Of a stretch of DNA of 64,000 nucleotides, positions 46,819-57,193 are shown in pieces. Position 1 is the stretch's first letter, and each line of letters starts with the position of its first letter. The notes under the pieces were generated by a model. It was not told where the DNA came from. It did no database searches and was given only the letters and a program-made list of their open reading frames with translations. Source of the DNA: Calamus simplicifolius. Lineage: Eukaryota; Streptophyta; Magnoliopsida; Arecales; Arecaceae. Both the position numbers and the translations under genes were made by a program. Location of the stretch: assembly GCA_900491605.1 (NCBI GenBank), contig UESW01005033.1, positions 23,465 through 87,464 of the forward strand. The letters run 5' to 3'.

Positions 46819-47970
46819 TGATACGGCTGACCGTCTCCCCGGGGTGGTGTTATCTTTTGCACGATTTTCGGAGATAATGATGTGACAGCAAAACCCAGAA
46901 AAGAAACTTTGGCTCCGGCCTCCAGCGACGGCCTTTGGCTCCGGCCTTTGGCTTTGGCCTTTGGCTCCAGCCTCCAGCAACGGCCGTCGGCCCCGGCCAT
47001 CCCTGGTCGGCCCCTCTTGGCCCCGGCATCTCCGAGCCCGCCGAGTCGGCGCCGGCCATCCCTGGCCGGCCCCTCTCGGCCCCGGCATCTCCAAGCCCAC
47101 CGAGTCGGCCCAGGCCATCCCTGGCCGGCCCCTCTCGGCCCCGGCATCTCCGAGCCCGCGAGTCAGCCCAGACCATTCCTGGCCGGCCCCTCTCGGCCTC
47201 GGTATCTCCGAGCCCGCCGAGTCGGCCCCGGCCACTCCTGGCCGGCCCCTCTCGGCCCCGGCATCTCCGAGCCCGCCTAGTCGGCCCAGGCCATCCTTGG
47301 CCAGCCCCGCCCCGGCATTTCTTGGCCGAGAGGTCGGCCCCGGCCGCCCCTGGTCAACCAGGCTCAGCCTCGGGAGGGTCGAGACGTCCCAGTTCTCTCC
47401 AAATCAGCCCCAGCATGGCTCCAGCAGTCCAAGGAACCACCTCTCTGACCCGCGCCGCCTGACAGCGCCAGATCCAACTACCCACAGGCCACGTTGCTGA
47501 TGGGACTGAACCCAACTACCCAACAGCCCCGCTGGCTGATGGGACTTAGCCCACCAACCGCCGCTTTTTTCCTTTTCGATGAGACAGGACCCACCAACAA
47601 GCGCAGATTCACGCAACTCCCAAGAACTCCGCAGACATTCCCTCCTTACGAAATCCCACGTGATCATGCCAGGGTCAACCCCTATAAAAAGGTGAATCCA
47701 CCCAGTAAACAGGTATGCGCGATAATCCCTAGAGAATCGCGATCTTGAGATCCAGAGAGAAACCCCTTCTTCTCTTGAGCACATTTTCACCTAAAAAGAG
47801 CTCATCTGAGCTCATCTTCGGCTGTGACCTCAATTGCTAACTTGAGCGTTGGAGGGTTCCATCAGAGAATCCTCTCCGGTCCTGGGACTTTTTTGCAGGT
47901 AATCTGATAAAATGGAGCCTGAAAAATCCATCCGTTTCTGATGCACAGAATCAGTTATTGAGCGTCATGA
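46819..47970 (+). repeat. Gypsy-B 3' LTR (1,152 bp)
   Basis: It starts TGATACGGCTGACCGTC like the 5' LTR and ends GCGTCATGA (C to G change in the last codon-sized word versus ATCA). The minisatellite at 46980-47290 has only about five units. TATAAAAA is at 47683-47690. CATGT follows directly. Confidence 0.92.
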
Positions 47971-47975
47971 CATGT
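47971..47975. repeat. Gypsy-B target-site duplication, right (CATGT)
   Basis: Matches 35328-35332. Confidence 0.85.
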
Positions 47976-48282
47976 GATTATTTTTAAAGTAATTCTGAAT
48001 TTAATTCATTTTAGGATTCATGCTAAAGAATGACGTCAAGGAGCGTCCAGCCCAATAATACCTCAGGCCGCCAGTCTCCGGTCAGGCTAATGCACTCTTC
48101 CCACAATTGTTTCTTTCTAAACTGAAATTAAGAGTAGTACGTTGTGTTGCTCCTGGAGTCTCACCTGTAGCTCTCACTAAATAACTCATGGTAGTCTTTT
48201 CGAGTTAACGAATGGAAAACTTTAGGATGGGTTGCTGATGTATTGCCAAATCTAGCTCCTGAGTGGAGTGATATTGTTGTAA
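47976..48282. other. Unassigned spacer between Gypsy-B and MULE-1
   Basis: Nothing is recognised. The last bases (TTGTTGTAA) flank the left end of MULE-1. Confidence 0.5.
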
Positions 48283-48550
48283 GGAAAACACTTTGTACAC
48301 CGCCTCCGTGCAGCAAGGCCTACATGGGCTGCACCGCTCCTTTCTATTGGTCCACATGGATCCCATGTGGCCTGACATGATGGGACAGAATAGCAGAGAA
48401 ATAATATTACTTTTTAATCGTACATCCATTAAAAGTCGTTCAGCCTTTTCACCATTGGTGTGAAGACGAAAATGCCCTTTCCCTCCAGCCTACTTTAACC
48501 CGCCATCTTATTTGGATTTTGCTGATAAAAAATCGTAAGGTTCTGGCCTG
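48283..48550 (+). repeat. MULE-1 left TIR, unique part
   Basis: About 265 bases are inverted-repeated at 52348-52613, with a few percent mismatches. They include ctattggtccacatggatcc and gacgaaaatgccctttccc, both also present in diverged form at the start of MULE-2. Confidence 0.92.
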
Positions 48551-50130
48551 GAAGACTCACGACACCCTTAGTTCAAGACCCACGACACCCCAGTTCAAGA
48601 CCCACGACACCCTCAGTTCAAGACCCATGACACCCTAGTTCAAGACCCACGACACCCCCAGTTCAAGACACACGACACCCCAGTTCAAGACCCACGACAC
48701 CCCCAGTTCAAGACACACGACACCCCAGTTCAAGACCCACGACACCCCAGTTCAAGACCCACGACACCCAGTTCAAGACCCACGACACCCCTAGTTCAAG
48801 ACCCACGATACCCCAGTTCAAGACCCACGACCCCCCAGTTCAAGACCCATGACGCCCCTAGTTAAAGACCCATGACACCCCAGTTCAAGACCCACGACAC
48901 CTAGTTCAAGACCCACGACACCCCAGTTCAAGACCCACGACACCCTTAGTTCAAGACCCACGACCCCAGTTCAAGACCCACGACACCCCTAGTTCAAGAC
49001 CCACGACACCCCAGTTCAAGACCCACGACACCCCAGTTCAAGACCCACGACACCCCAGTACAAGACCCACGACACCCTAGTTCAAGACCCACGATACCCC
49101 AGTTCAAGACCCACGACACCCCTAGTTCAAGACCCATGACACCCTTAGTTCAAGACCCACGACACCCCAGTTCAAGACCCACGACACCCCTAGTTCAAGA
49201 CCCATGACACCCTTAGTTCAAGACCCACGACACCCCAGTTCAAGACCCACGACACCCCAGTTCAAGACCACGACACCCCTAGTTCAAGACCCATGACACC
49301 CTTAGTTCAAGACCCACGACACCCCAGTTCAAGACCCACGACACCCCCAGTTCAAGACATACGACACCCCAGTTCAAGACCCACGACACCCCAGTTCAAG
49401 ACCCACGACACCCTAGTTCAAGACCCACGACACTCTTAGTTCAAGACTCACGACACCCTAGTTCAAGACCCATGACACCCCTAGTTAAAGACCCATGACA
49501 CCCCAGTTCAAGACCCACGACACCCTAGTTCAAGACCCACGACACCCCAGTTCAAGACCCACGACACCCTTAGTTCAAGACCCACGACACCCCAGTTCAG
49601 ACCCACGACACCCCTAGTTCAAGACCCACGACACCCCAGTTCAAGACCCACGACACCCCAGTTCAAGACCCACACACCCTTAGTTCAAGACCCACGACAC
49701 CCCAGTTCAAGACCCACGACACCCCTAGTTCAAGACCCACGATACCCCAGTTCAAGACCCACGACACCCCTAGTTCAAGACCCATGACACCCTTAGTTCA
49801 AGACCCACGACACCCCAGTTTCAAGACCCACGACACCCTAGTTCAAGACCCATGACACCCTTAGTTCAAGACCCACGACACCCCAGTTCAAGACCCACGA
49901 CACCCTTAGTTCAAGACCCACGACACCCCAGTTCAAGACCCACGACACCCCCAGTTCAAGACATACGACACCCCAGTTCAAGACCCACGACACCCCAGTT
50001 CAAGACCCACGACACCCTAGTTCAAGACCCACGACACTCTTAGTTCAAGACTCACGACACCCCAGTTCAAGACCCACGACACCCCTAGTTCAAGACCACG
50101 ACACCCCAGTTCAAGATCCACGACACCCCC
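48551..50130 (+). repeat. MULE-1 left tandem array, CGACACCC every ~23 bp
   Basis: About 65-70 units of cccacgacaccccagttcaa(ga) occur, with 22-24-bp variants that differ by ccctag, cttag or cccag. The core cACGACACCC is the most constant part. Frames are repeat translations. Confidence 0.97.
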
Positions 50131-50149
50131 TTCTTCCTCTTCTTCTTAT

Positions 50150-50535
50150 CCTTCCTCTCCCAGTGAGCCGAAGCCGGAAGTATGACTGCCTCCCTCTGCG
50201 CCTTGACGAGCCTCTCCAGCTGCTCCTCGCTCACCCGAACGCCGCTGCGAGCTCCGGACCCCTCATGTTCCGCAGCAGTGAGTTGGTCCCCATGAAGAAC
50301 TGCGGCCGGTTCTTCATCGCCGACGTCGTGAAGCCAAAGAACTCCAGCGGTGATCCATGGGACGCGACCTGGCAGAAGGGGAAGTAGCGGGGAATCCAGA
50401 AGACGTCTCCCTCCGACACCTCGGCGTTCATGGCCGCTGAGCCGTTTGGATACACCACCTGAATACTCCCCGAACCACGGAGACGACGCTGTACTCTGTC
50501 GCCATTGGGTTAACGTGCGGTGATAGCATCGATCC
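50150..50535 (-). pseudogene. Captured cupin (11S globulin-like) C-terminal domain fragment
   Basis: On the minus strand the exon begins after an acceptor (CTTGCATGCAG at 50536) with GSMLSPHVNPMATEYSVVS. It continues after a one-base shift with VVYPNGSAAMNAEVSEGDVF, WIPRYFPFCQVASHGSPLEF and FGFTTSAMKNRPQFFMG. After a second one-base shift comes VSEEQLERLVKAQREAVILP. This is the second cupin barrel of a legumin/glutelin-like RmlC cupin of the small non-storage type. The first barrel is absent. The GC-rich host-like composition contrasts with the flanking arrays. The fragment lies in the centre of MULE-1 and ends at the left array, so I infer capture from a host gene. The two frameshifts rule out a functional product. 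Confidence 0.85.
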
Positions 50536-50645
50536 CTGCATGCAAGTGTCATGCTCAATTCGCCACCTTAATTAGTAGTTCAATGAATTAACCTGACATG
50601 AAGATGTTTAGAAAATGGAATAGAAAGTTAATTATATATTAAGGC

Positions 50646-51240
50646 TTAATTGATGTCCCATGGATCACCGCTACTTCCCCTGTGGTCATGATAAGGAGGA
50701 TGCCTGATGTTCCGGCTGCCGCCCGTCTCCGTGGAGCTTTTGCCTCCCATTAATCCGAAAAACTTGCGCATAATCTACAGAGAGAAGCCAAGTTTGAAGA
50801 CATGATGATGATGAGAGAAAGCAAAATGGAAAAGATTTGAAGGTTGAAGGGAAAATTTAGCACACGATATGCTGACAGAGCAGCAGCTGCAAGGACTTCT
50901 GAGAAACAATGAACATCCAAAGTTTTATGCAATAAAAAAACAAAAAAAAAAGGCATAAAAAACCATGACAGCTGAAGCCTCATGGAGATGGTAAACCCAA
51001 GCCAAGTTTGAGAAAAGCTCAAAGCAGTAATCAGTAACAACTGGACAGCTAAATAGAACCTAATGAAACCCCTGATGCATGCCTCCCCCAAGCACCAAGA
51101 CAGACCCTTACCTTTGTAACCTGCACTTGGAAAGATGAACCAGTAACTACTACTGGTCAGCAGCAAAGAACAGAGCAGCTTTCTTCCAAGAAAAATGAAG
51201 CTCAGAGCTCTTCAGCTCTAATATTCATTTCCCTTTCTTA
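50646..51240 (-). pseudogene. Captured 5' end of an unidentified host gene
   Basis: Minus strand. An exon-like stretch ends at a donor, TTACAAAG|GTAAGG (intron 51111-50775, 337 bp). The intron ends CTCTCTGTAG, then ATT and an ATG at 50771. The short coding frame gives MRKFFGLMGGKSSTETGGSR, then NIRHPPYHDHRGSSG, and stops at 50646. I do not recognise the family. The layout (5' UTR exon, intron, start codon) looks like the beginning of a real gene placed upstream of the cupin fragment in the same orientation. The last coding bases overlap a 17-base word (TCCCATGGATCACCGCT) that occurs in the opposite orientation in the cupin exon, a possible scar of the joining event. Confidence 0.5.
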
Positions 51241-51440
51241 ATTTAAAAAAAAAAAATCTTCCCCTAGCTCTTCTTTCAGGACTGGAGGGGAAAAAAAATC
51301 TTAGGATGGATTGAGACGTTACCTGCTCCTCCTCAAATAATTACCCTTCTGCTTTTTGCCCTTCTCGGCATTCGCTAAACGCACAGTGAGAGCATAAAAT
51401 ATTTTATGGTGACGTTGAAAAGCCAGCGGAATCACCACGA
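51241..51440. other. MULE-1 interior, unassigned
   Basis: AT-rich link between the captured gene segment and the right array. It could include captured promoter sequence. Confidence 0.4.
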
Positions 51441-52347
51441 ACTAGGGTGTCGTGGGTTTTGAACTGGGATGTCGTGGGTCTTGAACTAAGGGTGTTGTGG
51501 GTCTTGAACTGGGGTGTCGTGGGTCTTAAACTAAGGGTGTCATGGGTCTTGAACTAGGGGTGTCGTGGGTCTTGAACTGGAGTGTCGTGGGTCTTGAAAT
51601 AGGGGTGTCATGGGTCTTGAACTGGGGTATCGTGGGTCTTGAACTAGGGTATCGTGGGTCTTGAACTGGGGTGTCATGGGTCTTTAACTAGGGGTGTCAT
51701 GGGTCTTGAACTAGGGTGTCGTGGGTCTTGAACTGGGTGTCGTGGGTCTTGAACTAGGGGTGTCGTGGGTCTTGAACTGGGGTGTCGTGGGTCTTGAACT
51801 AAGGGTGTCGTGGGTCTTGAACTGGGTGTCGTGGGTCTTGAACTAAGGGTGTCGTGGGTCTTGAACTGGGGTGTCGTGGGTCTGAACTAGGGTGTCGTGG
51901 GTCTTGAACTGGGGTGTCATGGGTCTTTAACTAGGGGTGTCGTGGGTCTTGAACTGGGGTATCGGGGTCTTGAACTGGGGTGTCGTGGGTCTTGAACTAG
52001 GGTGTCGTGGGTCTTGGACTGGGGTGTCGTGGGTCTTGAACTAGGGGTGTCGTGGGTCTTGAACTGGGGTGTCGTGGGTCTTGAACTAGGGGTGTCGTGG
52101 TCTTGAACTGGGGTGTCGTGGGTCTTGAACTAGGGGTGTCGTGGGTCTTGAACTGGGGTGTGTGTCTTGAACTGGGGTGTCGTGGGTCTTGAACTAGGGT
52201 GTCATGGGTCTTGAACTGAGGGTGTCGTGGGTCTTGAACTAGGGTGTCGTGGGTCTTGAACTGGGGGTATCGTGGGTCTTAAACTAGGGGTGTCGTGGGT
52301 CTTGAACTGGGTGTCGTGGGTCTTGAACTAAGGGTGTCGTGAGTCTT
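51441..52347 (-). repeat. MULE-1 right tandem array (inverted)
   Basis: About 40 units of gggtgtcgtgggtcttgaact occur in the reverse orientation to the left array. It is about 0.9 kb against 1.6 kb on the left. Confidence 0.97.
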
Positions 52348-52613
52348 CCAGGCCAGAACCTTACGATTTTTTATCAGCAAAATCCAAATAAGATGGCGGG
52401 TTGAAGTAGGCTGGAGAGAAAGGGCTTTTCGTCTTCACACAATGGTGAAAAGGCTGAACGACTTTTAATGGATGTACGATTAAAAAGTAACATTATCTCT
52501 CTGCTATTCTGTCTCATCATGTCAGGCCACATGGGATCCATGTGGACCAATAGAAAGGAGCGTACAGCCCATGTAGGCCTTGCTGCACCGGAGGCGATGT
52601 ACAAATGTTTTCC
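52348..52613 (-). repeat. MULE-1 right TIR, unique part
   Basis: Reverse complement of 48283-48550, with scattered substitutions and small indels. Confidence 0.92.
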
Positions 52614-52846
52614 GTAAAGGAAAAGTTTGAACTTTACCTCAGAGATCTGTTTGAAGGCCCATGCTGATGCCATGTCTGTGTGCTTTGAACGTCTGCAAAT
52701 GGAGCTTTGCTCCTTGATCTCACAACAAAAATGGGGAAATTTGGGATAATTGGCTTCATTACGGCTTAGTGGCAAATCTACAGTGATTTAAAAAAAAAAA
52801 GAGAGAGAGAGAGAGAGAAAAATCTCGCGTTCTTTGGTTTTTTTAA
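52614..52846. other. Spacer between MULE-1 and MULE-2
   Basis: There are 233 bases with no gene. A (GA)n run lies at 52800-52818. Confidence 0.6.
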
Positions 52847-53060
52847 GGAAAACACTTTGTACACCGGCCCCGGTGCAGCAACGATGACGTGGGCTGCACC
52901 GCGTCTTCCTATTGGTCCACGTGGATCCGACGTGGATGACATGACAGGCGGCATGCCAGGGGTTTGACGTAACGTTCTGAACGTGACGGACATTTATTGC
53001 TGTTCGCTTTTTTTGAATTTTTCGTGCGGACGAAAATGCCCTTTCGCTCCTTCATGGCGC
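52847..53060 (+). repeat. MULE-2 left TIR, terminal part
   Basis: The terminal 20 bases are identical to the left end of MULE-1, and patchy similarity continues to about 53050. The composition here is more CpG-rich (gtggatccgacgtgg versus the atgggatccatgtgg type in MULE-1). Confidence 0.8.
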
Positions 53061-53534
53061 CATTTTACGTTTTATGGCATCTGTGCAAGAAGAAGAACTC
53101 TGTTTCTCTTCCCGGGTAGAAAGAAATACTTCAGCTTCGAGGCTAGCCGATACCTGGATACAGGAGTCAGTAGTCTGTGTAAAAAACCTTCTGGAGGAAA
53201 TGTCAGCCGCAGCACAAAGTAAACACTCTTTTCTTCCCTCTTCTTTATTACATCAACAGTTTTTTCTGGTTAGAGTTAGTTAATGCGTTTAATGCGCGGG
53301 TAACTACCTTAGAACGAGTCATAACTGTTTTGTACAACTCTTTTAATGCGGCCCTATCGCTCCATCCTAGCTCCAATTTAAGCTGGATTTCATCTCTGCA
53401 AGATGAAGTCTTTCTTCCCCTCCCTCGCTCTGAGAGTCCGGATGCTAAGGAATCAGTTGAGCACGAAACTACGCCCTCGCTTTGAAAAACTGGCTACTGG
53501 AGTGTACTGGAGGCTTAAAATATAAATGTTTATC
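53061..53534. other. MULE-2 subterminal DNA
   Basis: No gene is recognised. A direct repeat (ctctgagagtcc with flanking ctttcttccc) occurs at about 53410-53445 and again at 53815-53855. Confidence 0.5.
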
Positions 53535-53707
53535 CAATGATTTTCCTTGCCAAAACCTCACGTAGACTTCGCTTCTCTCTCTGAATTCGGCCAGGTCTGT
53601 AAGATTTTCCTTGCCAAAACCTCAGCTTAGGCTCATCTTGCAGACTGGCCGAATTCAGAGAGAGAAGCGAACGTCGACGTGAGGTGTTGGCAGGAAAAAA
53701 CTCATTG
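53535..53707. repeat. Inverted repeat (long hairpin)
   Basis: Arms of about 60 bases pair: ttgccaaaacctcacgtaga...cttcgcttctctctctgaat on the left and cagagagagaagcgaacgtc...gtgaggtgttggcagg on the right. The loop of about 40 bases contains another ttgccaaaacctcag. Confidence 0.8.
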
Positions 53708-53856
53708 GATAAACTTTTATATTTGAAGACTCCAGAAGACTCCTGTCGACCGGACTTTCAGACGAGAGCGTATGTTCGTGCTCAACTGGATTCCTTCTCT
53801 GCAAGAAAACTCTCTTTCTTCCCCCCCCGCTCTGAGAGTCCGCATGGTAAGGAATC

Positions 53857-56815
53857 CCCGCGACACCCTAGTTCGAAGTCGGCCGTTAGTCCTTCGCGAC
53901 ACCCCAGACGAAATCCCACGACACCCTAGCTTTAGGGCGACGACACCCGTCTCATAAATGTGCACATAGAGAGAACCCGGCGACACCCTAATTGAATTCG
54001 GCAGAAAATCATCGCGACACCCCAGTTGAAATCTCACGACACCCTAGCTCTAACGAGACGACACCCGTGCTTGAACAAGAGACCACGGAGATAATCCCGC
54101 GACACCCTAGTTCGAATTCGGCCGTTAATCCTTCGCGACACCCCAGATGAAATCCCACGACACCCCAGCTTTAGGCGACGACACCCGTCTCATAAATGTG
54201 CACATAGAGAGAACCCGGCGACACCCTAATTGAATTCGGCAGAAAATCAATCGCGACACCCCTGTTGAAATCCCACGACACCCTAGCTCTAATGAGACGA
54301 CACCCGTTCTTTAACTGACCACATAGACAGAAACCGCGACACCTAGTTCGAATTCTGCCGTTAATCCTTCGCGACACCCAGTTGAAATCCACGACACCCT
54401 AGCTCTAACCAGACGACACCCGTTCTTTAACATGACCACATAGAGAGAACCGGCGACACCCTAATTGAATTCGGCAGAAAATCAATCGCGACACCCCAGT
54501 TGAAATCCCACGACACCCTAGCTCTAACGAGACGACACCCGTTCTTTAACATGACCACATAGACAGAAACCGGCGACACCCTACTTCGAATTCTACCGTT
54601 AATCCTTCGCGACACCCTAGTTGAAATCCCACGACACCCTAGCTCTAACCAGACGACACCCGTTCTATAACATGACCACATAGAGAGAACCGGCGACATC
54701 CTAATTGAATTCGGCAGAAATCAATCGCGACACCCAGTTGAAATCTCACGACACCCTAGCTCTAACGAGACGACACCCGTTCTTTAACATGACCACATAG
54801 ACAGAAACCGGCGACACCCTACTTCGAATTCTACCGTTAATCCTTCGCGACACCCTAGTTGAAATCCCACGACACCCTAGCTCTAACCAGACGACACCCG
54901 TTCTATAACATGACCACATAGACAGAACTCGGCGACATCCTAATTGAATTCGGCAGAAAATCAATCGCGACACCCCAGTTGAAATCCCACGACACCCTAT
55001 CTCAAACGAGACGACACCCGTTCTTTAACATGACCCCACATAGACAGAAACCGGCGACACCCTACTTAGAATTCTACCGTTAATCCTTCGCGACACCCTA
55101 GTTGAAATCCCACGACACCCTAGCTCTAACCAGACGACACCCGTTCTATAACATGACCACATACACAGAACTCGGCGACACCCTAATTGAATTCGGCAGA
55201 AAATCAATCGCGACCCCCCCAGTTGAAATCCCACGACACCCTATCTCAAACGAGACGACACCCGTTCTTTAACATGACCCCACATAGACAGAAACCGGCG
55301 ACACCCTACTTAGAATTCGACCGTTAATCCTTCGCGACACCCTAGNTTTAGGGCGACGACACCCGTCTTATAAATGTGCACATAGAGAGAACCCGGCGAC
55401 ACCCTAATTGAATTCGGCAGAAAATCAATCGCGACACCCCAGTTGAAATCTCACGACACCCTAGCTCTAACGAGACGACACCCGTTCTTAACATGACCCC
55501 ACAGAAACCCCGCGACACCCTACTTCGAATTCGGCCGTTAATCCTTCGCGACACCCCAGTTGAAATCCCACGACACCCTAGCTCTGACGACACCCGTCTC
55601 ATAACATGACCACATAGAGAGAACCCGGCGACACCCTAATTGAATTCGGCAGAAAATCAATCGCGACACCCCAGTTGAAATCCCACGACACCCTAGCTCT
55701 AACGAGACGACACCCGTTCTTTAACATGACCCCACATAGACAGAAACCGGCGACACCCTACTTCGAATTCGGCCGTTAATCCTTCGCGACACCCTAGTTG
55801 AAATCCCACGACACCCTAGCTCTACCAGACGACACCCGTCTTATAACATGACCACATAGACAGAACTCGGCGACACCCTAATTGAATTCGGCAGAAAATC
55901 AATCGCGACACCCCAGTTGAAATCCCACGACACCCTAGCTCTAACGAGACGACACCCGTTCTTTAACATGACCCCACATAGAGAAACCGGCGACACCCTA
56001 CTTCGAATTCGGCCGTTAATCCTTCGCGACACCCTAGTTGAAATCCCACGACACCCTAGCTCTACCAGACGACACCCGTTCATAACATGACCACATAGAG
56101 AGAACTCGGCGACACCCTAATTGAATTCGGCAGAAAATCAATCGCGACACCCCAGTTGAAATCCCACGACACCCTAGCTCTAACGAGACGACACCCGTTC
56201 TTTAACATGACCCCACAGAAACCGGCGACACCCTACTTCGAATTCGGCCGTTAATCCTTCGCGACACCCTAGTTGAAATCCCACGACACCCTAGCTCTGA
56301 CGACACCCGTTCCACATAGACAGAACTCGGCGACACCCTAATTGAATTCGGCAGAAAATCAATCGCGACACCCCAGTTGAAATCCCACGACACCCTAGCT
56401 CTAACGAGACGACACCCGTTCTTTAACATGACCCCACGGAGAAACCGGCGACACCCTAGTTCGAATTCGGCCGTTAATCCTTCGCGACACCCCAGTTGAA
56501 ATCCCACGACACCCTAGCTCTAGACGACACCCGTTCATAAATGTGCACATAGAGAGAACTCGGCGACACCCTAATTGAATTCGGCAGAAAATCAATCGCG
56601 ACACCCCTGTTGAAATCCACGACACCCTAGCTCTAACGAGACGACACCCGTGATTGAACAAGAGACCACGGAGATAATCCCCGCGACACCCTAGTTCGAA
56701 GTCGGCCGTTAGTCCTTCGCGACACCCCAGACGAAATCCCACGACACCCTAGCTTTAGGGCGACGACACCCCAGTTGAAAATTGACGACACCCAACTGAT
56801 CACGGCGGCGAGAAG
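53857..56815 (+). repeat. MULE-2 higher-order array, CGACACCC every ~30 bp
   Basis: Two alternating modules of about 120 bp form a unit of about 240 bp. One reads cgacaccctaattgaattcg then gcagaaaatcaatcgcgaca; the other reads cgacaccctacttcgaattc then ccgttaatccttcgcgacac. Both continue with gttgaaatcccacgacaccc, tagctctaacgagacgacac and ccgttctttaacatgaccac. Each module has four CGACACC cores. Some units lack pieces and one N is at 55346. Minus-strand frames are repeat translations. Confidence 0.95.
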
Positions 56816-56878
56816 GCCCGCGACAACCAAGTTACTAAAATTTAATTTTATTTATCAAAAAAAAAAATACATTAGCCC

Positions 56879-57133
56879 TTACTGGGGCTTATCTCCTTCA
56901 GTCGCTGCGTCGGCGATGTGATGCTGGAGGGACGCTACTTTCCCCTCCAGGTGGCTATTGGCCCGACGCAGGACCTCTATCTCTTTTGTTGTAACGGCCA
57001 GGTATTTCTCGGCCGTCTTGATGAGTCGCTCGCTGCTTGCGAGCGACTCAGCATAAACCACCGCGTCGATGGTGACGGTTGGGGGTCGCCTGCCATGGCT
57101 GCCAGTAGATCTCACCTCGCCTCTGGAAGCCAT
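56879..57133 (-). CDS. Small coiled-coil protein (84 aa), intact palindrome copy
   Basis: The ATG at 57133 starts MASRGEVRSTGSHGRRPPTV. A basic, Ser/Gly-rich head (residues 1-20) precedes VVYAESLASSERLIKTAEKY and a heptad-like segment TTKEIEVLRRANSHLEGKV, then HHIADAATEGDKPQ and stop. Residues 35-75 look like a short coiled coil. No family is recognised. There is a TATA-like TTAAATAAG on minus at 57193-57185, about 50-60 bases before the ATG, and an AATAAA on minus at 56852-56847 about 30 bases past the stop, so it has the signals of a compact gene. The mirror copy in the other arm carries a one-base deletion. It may be an element-encoded accessory protein, or a captured gene fragment. Confidence 0.6.
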   Translation of the reverse strand: MASRGEVRSTGSHGRRPPTVTIDAVVYAESLASSERLIKTAEKYLAVTTKEIEVLRRANSHLEGKVASLQHHIADAATEGDKPQ

Positions 57134-57184
57134 CTTGTGGTCAGTTCAAGCTGGAAAGGTGAGTAACGATGGCATTCCCCCATC

Positions 57185-57193
57185 CTTATTTAA
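57185..57193 (-). promoter_or_regulatory. TATA-like box for the intact small gene
   Basis: TTAAATAAG on the minus strand, 52 bases before the start codon. It is mirrored exactly at 58124-58132. Confidence 0.45.

Larger units (their letters stand above)
35333..47970 (+). mobile_element. Gypsy-B, complete Tat-type Ty3/Gypsy retrotransposon
   Basis: This element is about 12.6 kb with LTRs of 1,451 and 1,152 bp and CATGT target duplications. The order is 5' LTR, presumed primer site, gag, protease, RT, RNase H, integrase, a 1.1-kb tandem array, an antisense ORF with introns, and 3' LTR. The large size, non-coding array and antisense ORF between pol and the 3' LTR are features of the Tat lineage. 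Many frameshifts in gag-pol show it is not autonomous now. Confidence 0.93.
48283..52613. mobile_element. MULE-1, non-autonomous Mutator-like element (Pack-MULE)
   Basis: The two ends are inverted repeats. Left starts GGAAAACACTTTGTACACCG; the right end read in reverse starts GGAAAACATTTGTACATCGC. Similarity continues for about 260 bases and then into tandem arrays that are reverse complements of each other. The 1.3-kb interior holds host-gene fragments and no transposase. GG-A-rich ends, long TIRs and gene capture fit MULEs. A clean 9-bp target duplication is not seen (TTGTTGTAA versus GTAAAGGAA share only GTAA). The MULE assignment also rests on the same terminal sequence opening MULE-2 at 52847. 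Confidence 0.8.

Noticed and set aside
48551..50130. CRISPR-like array
   Set aside because: Regular short repeats without distinct spacers, in plant nuclear DNA inside MULE inverted repeats. No cas genes are present.
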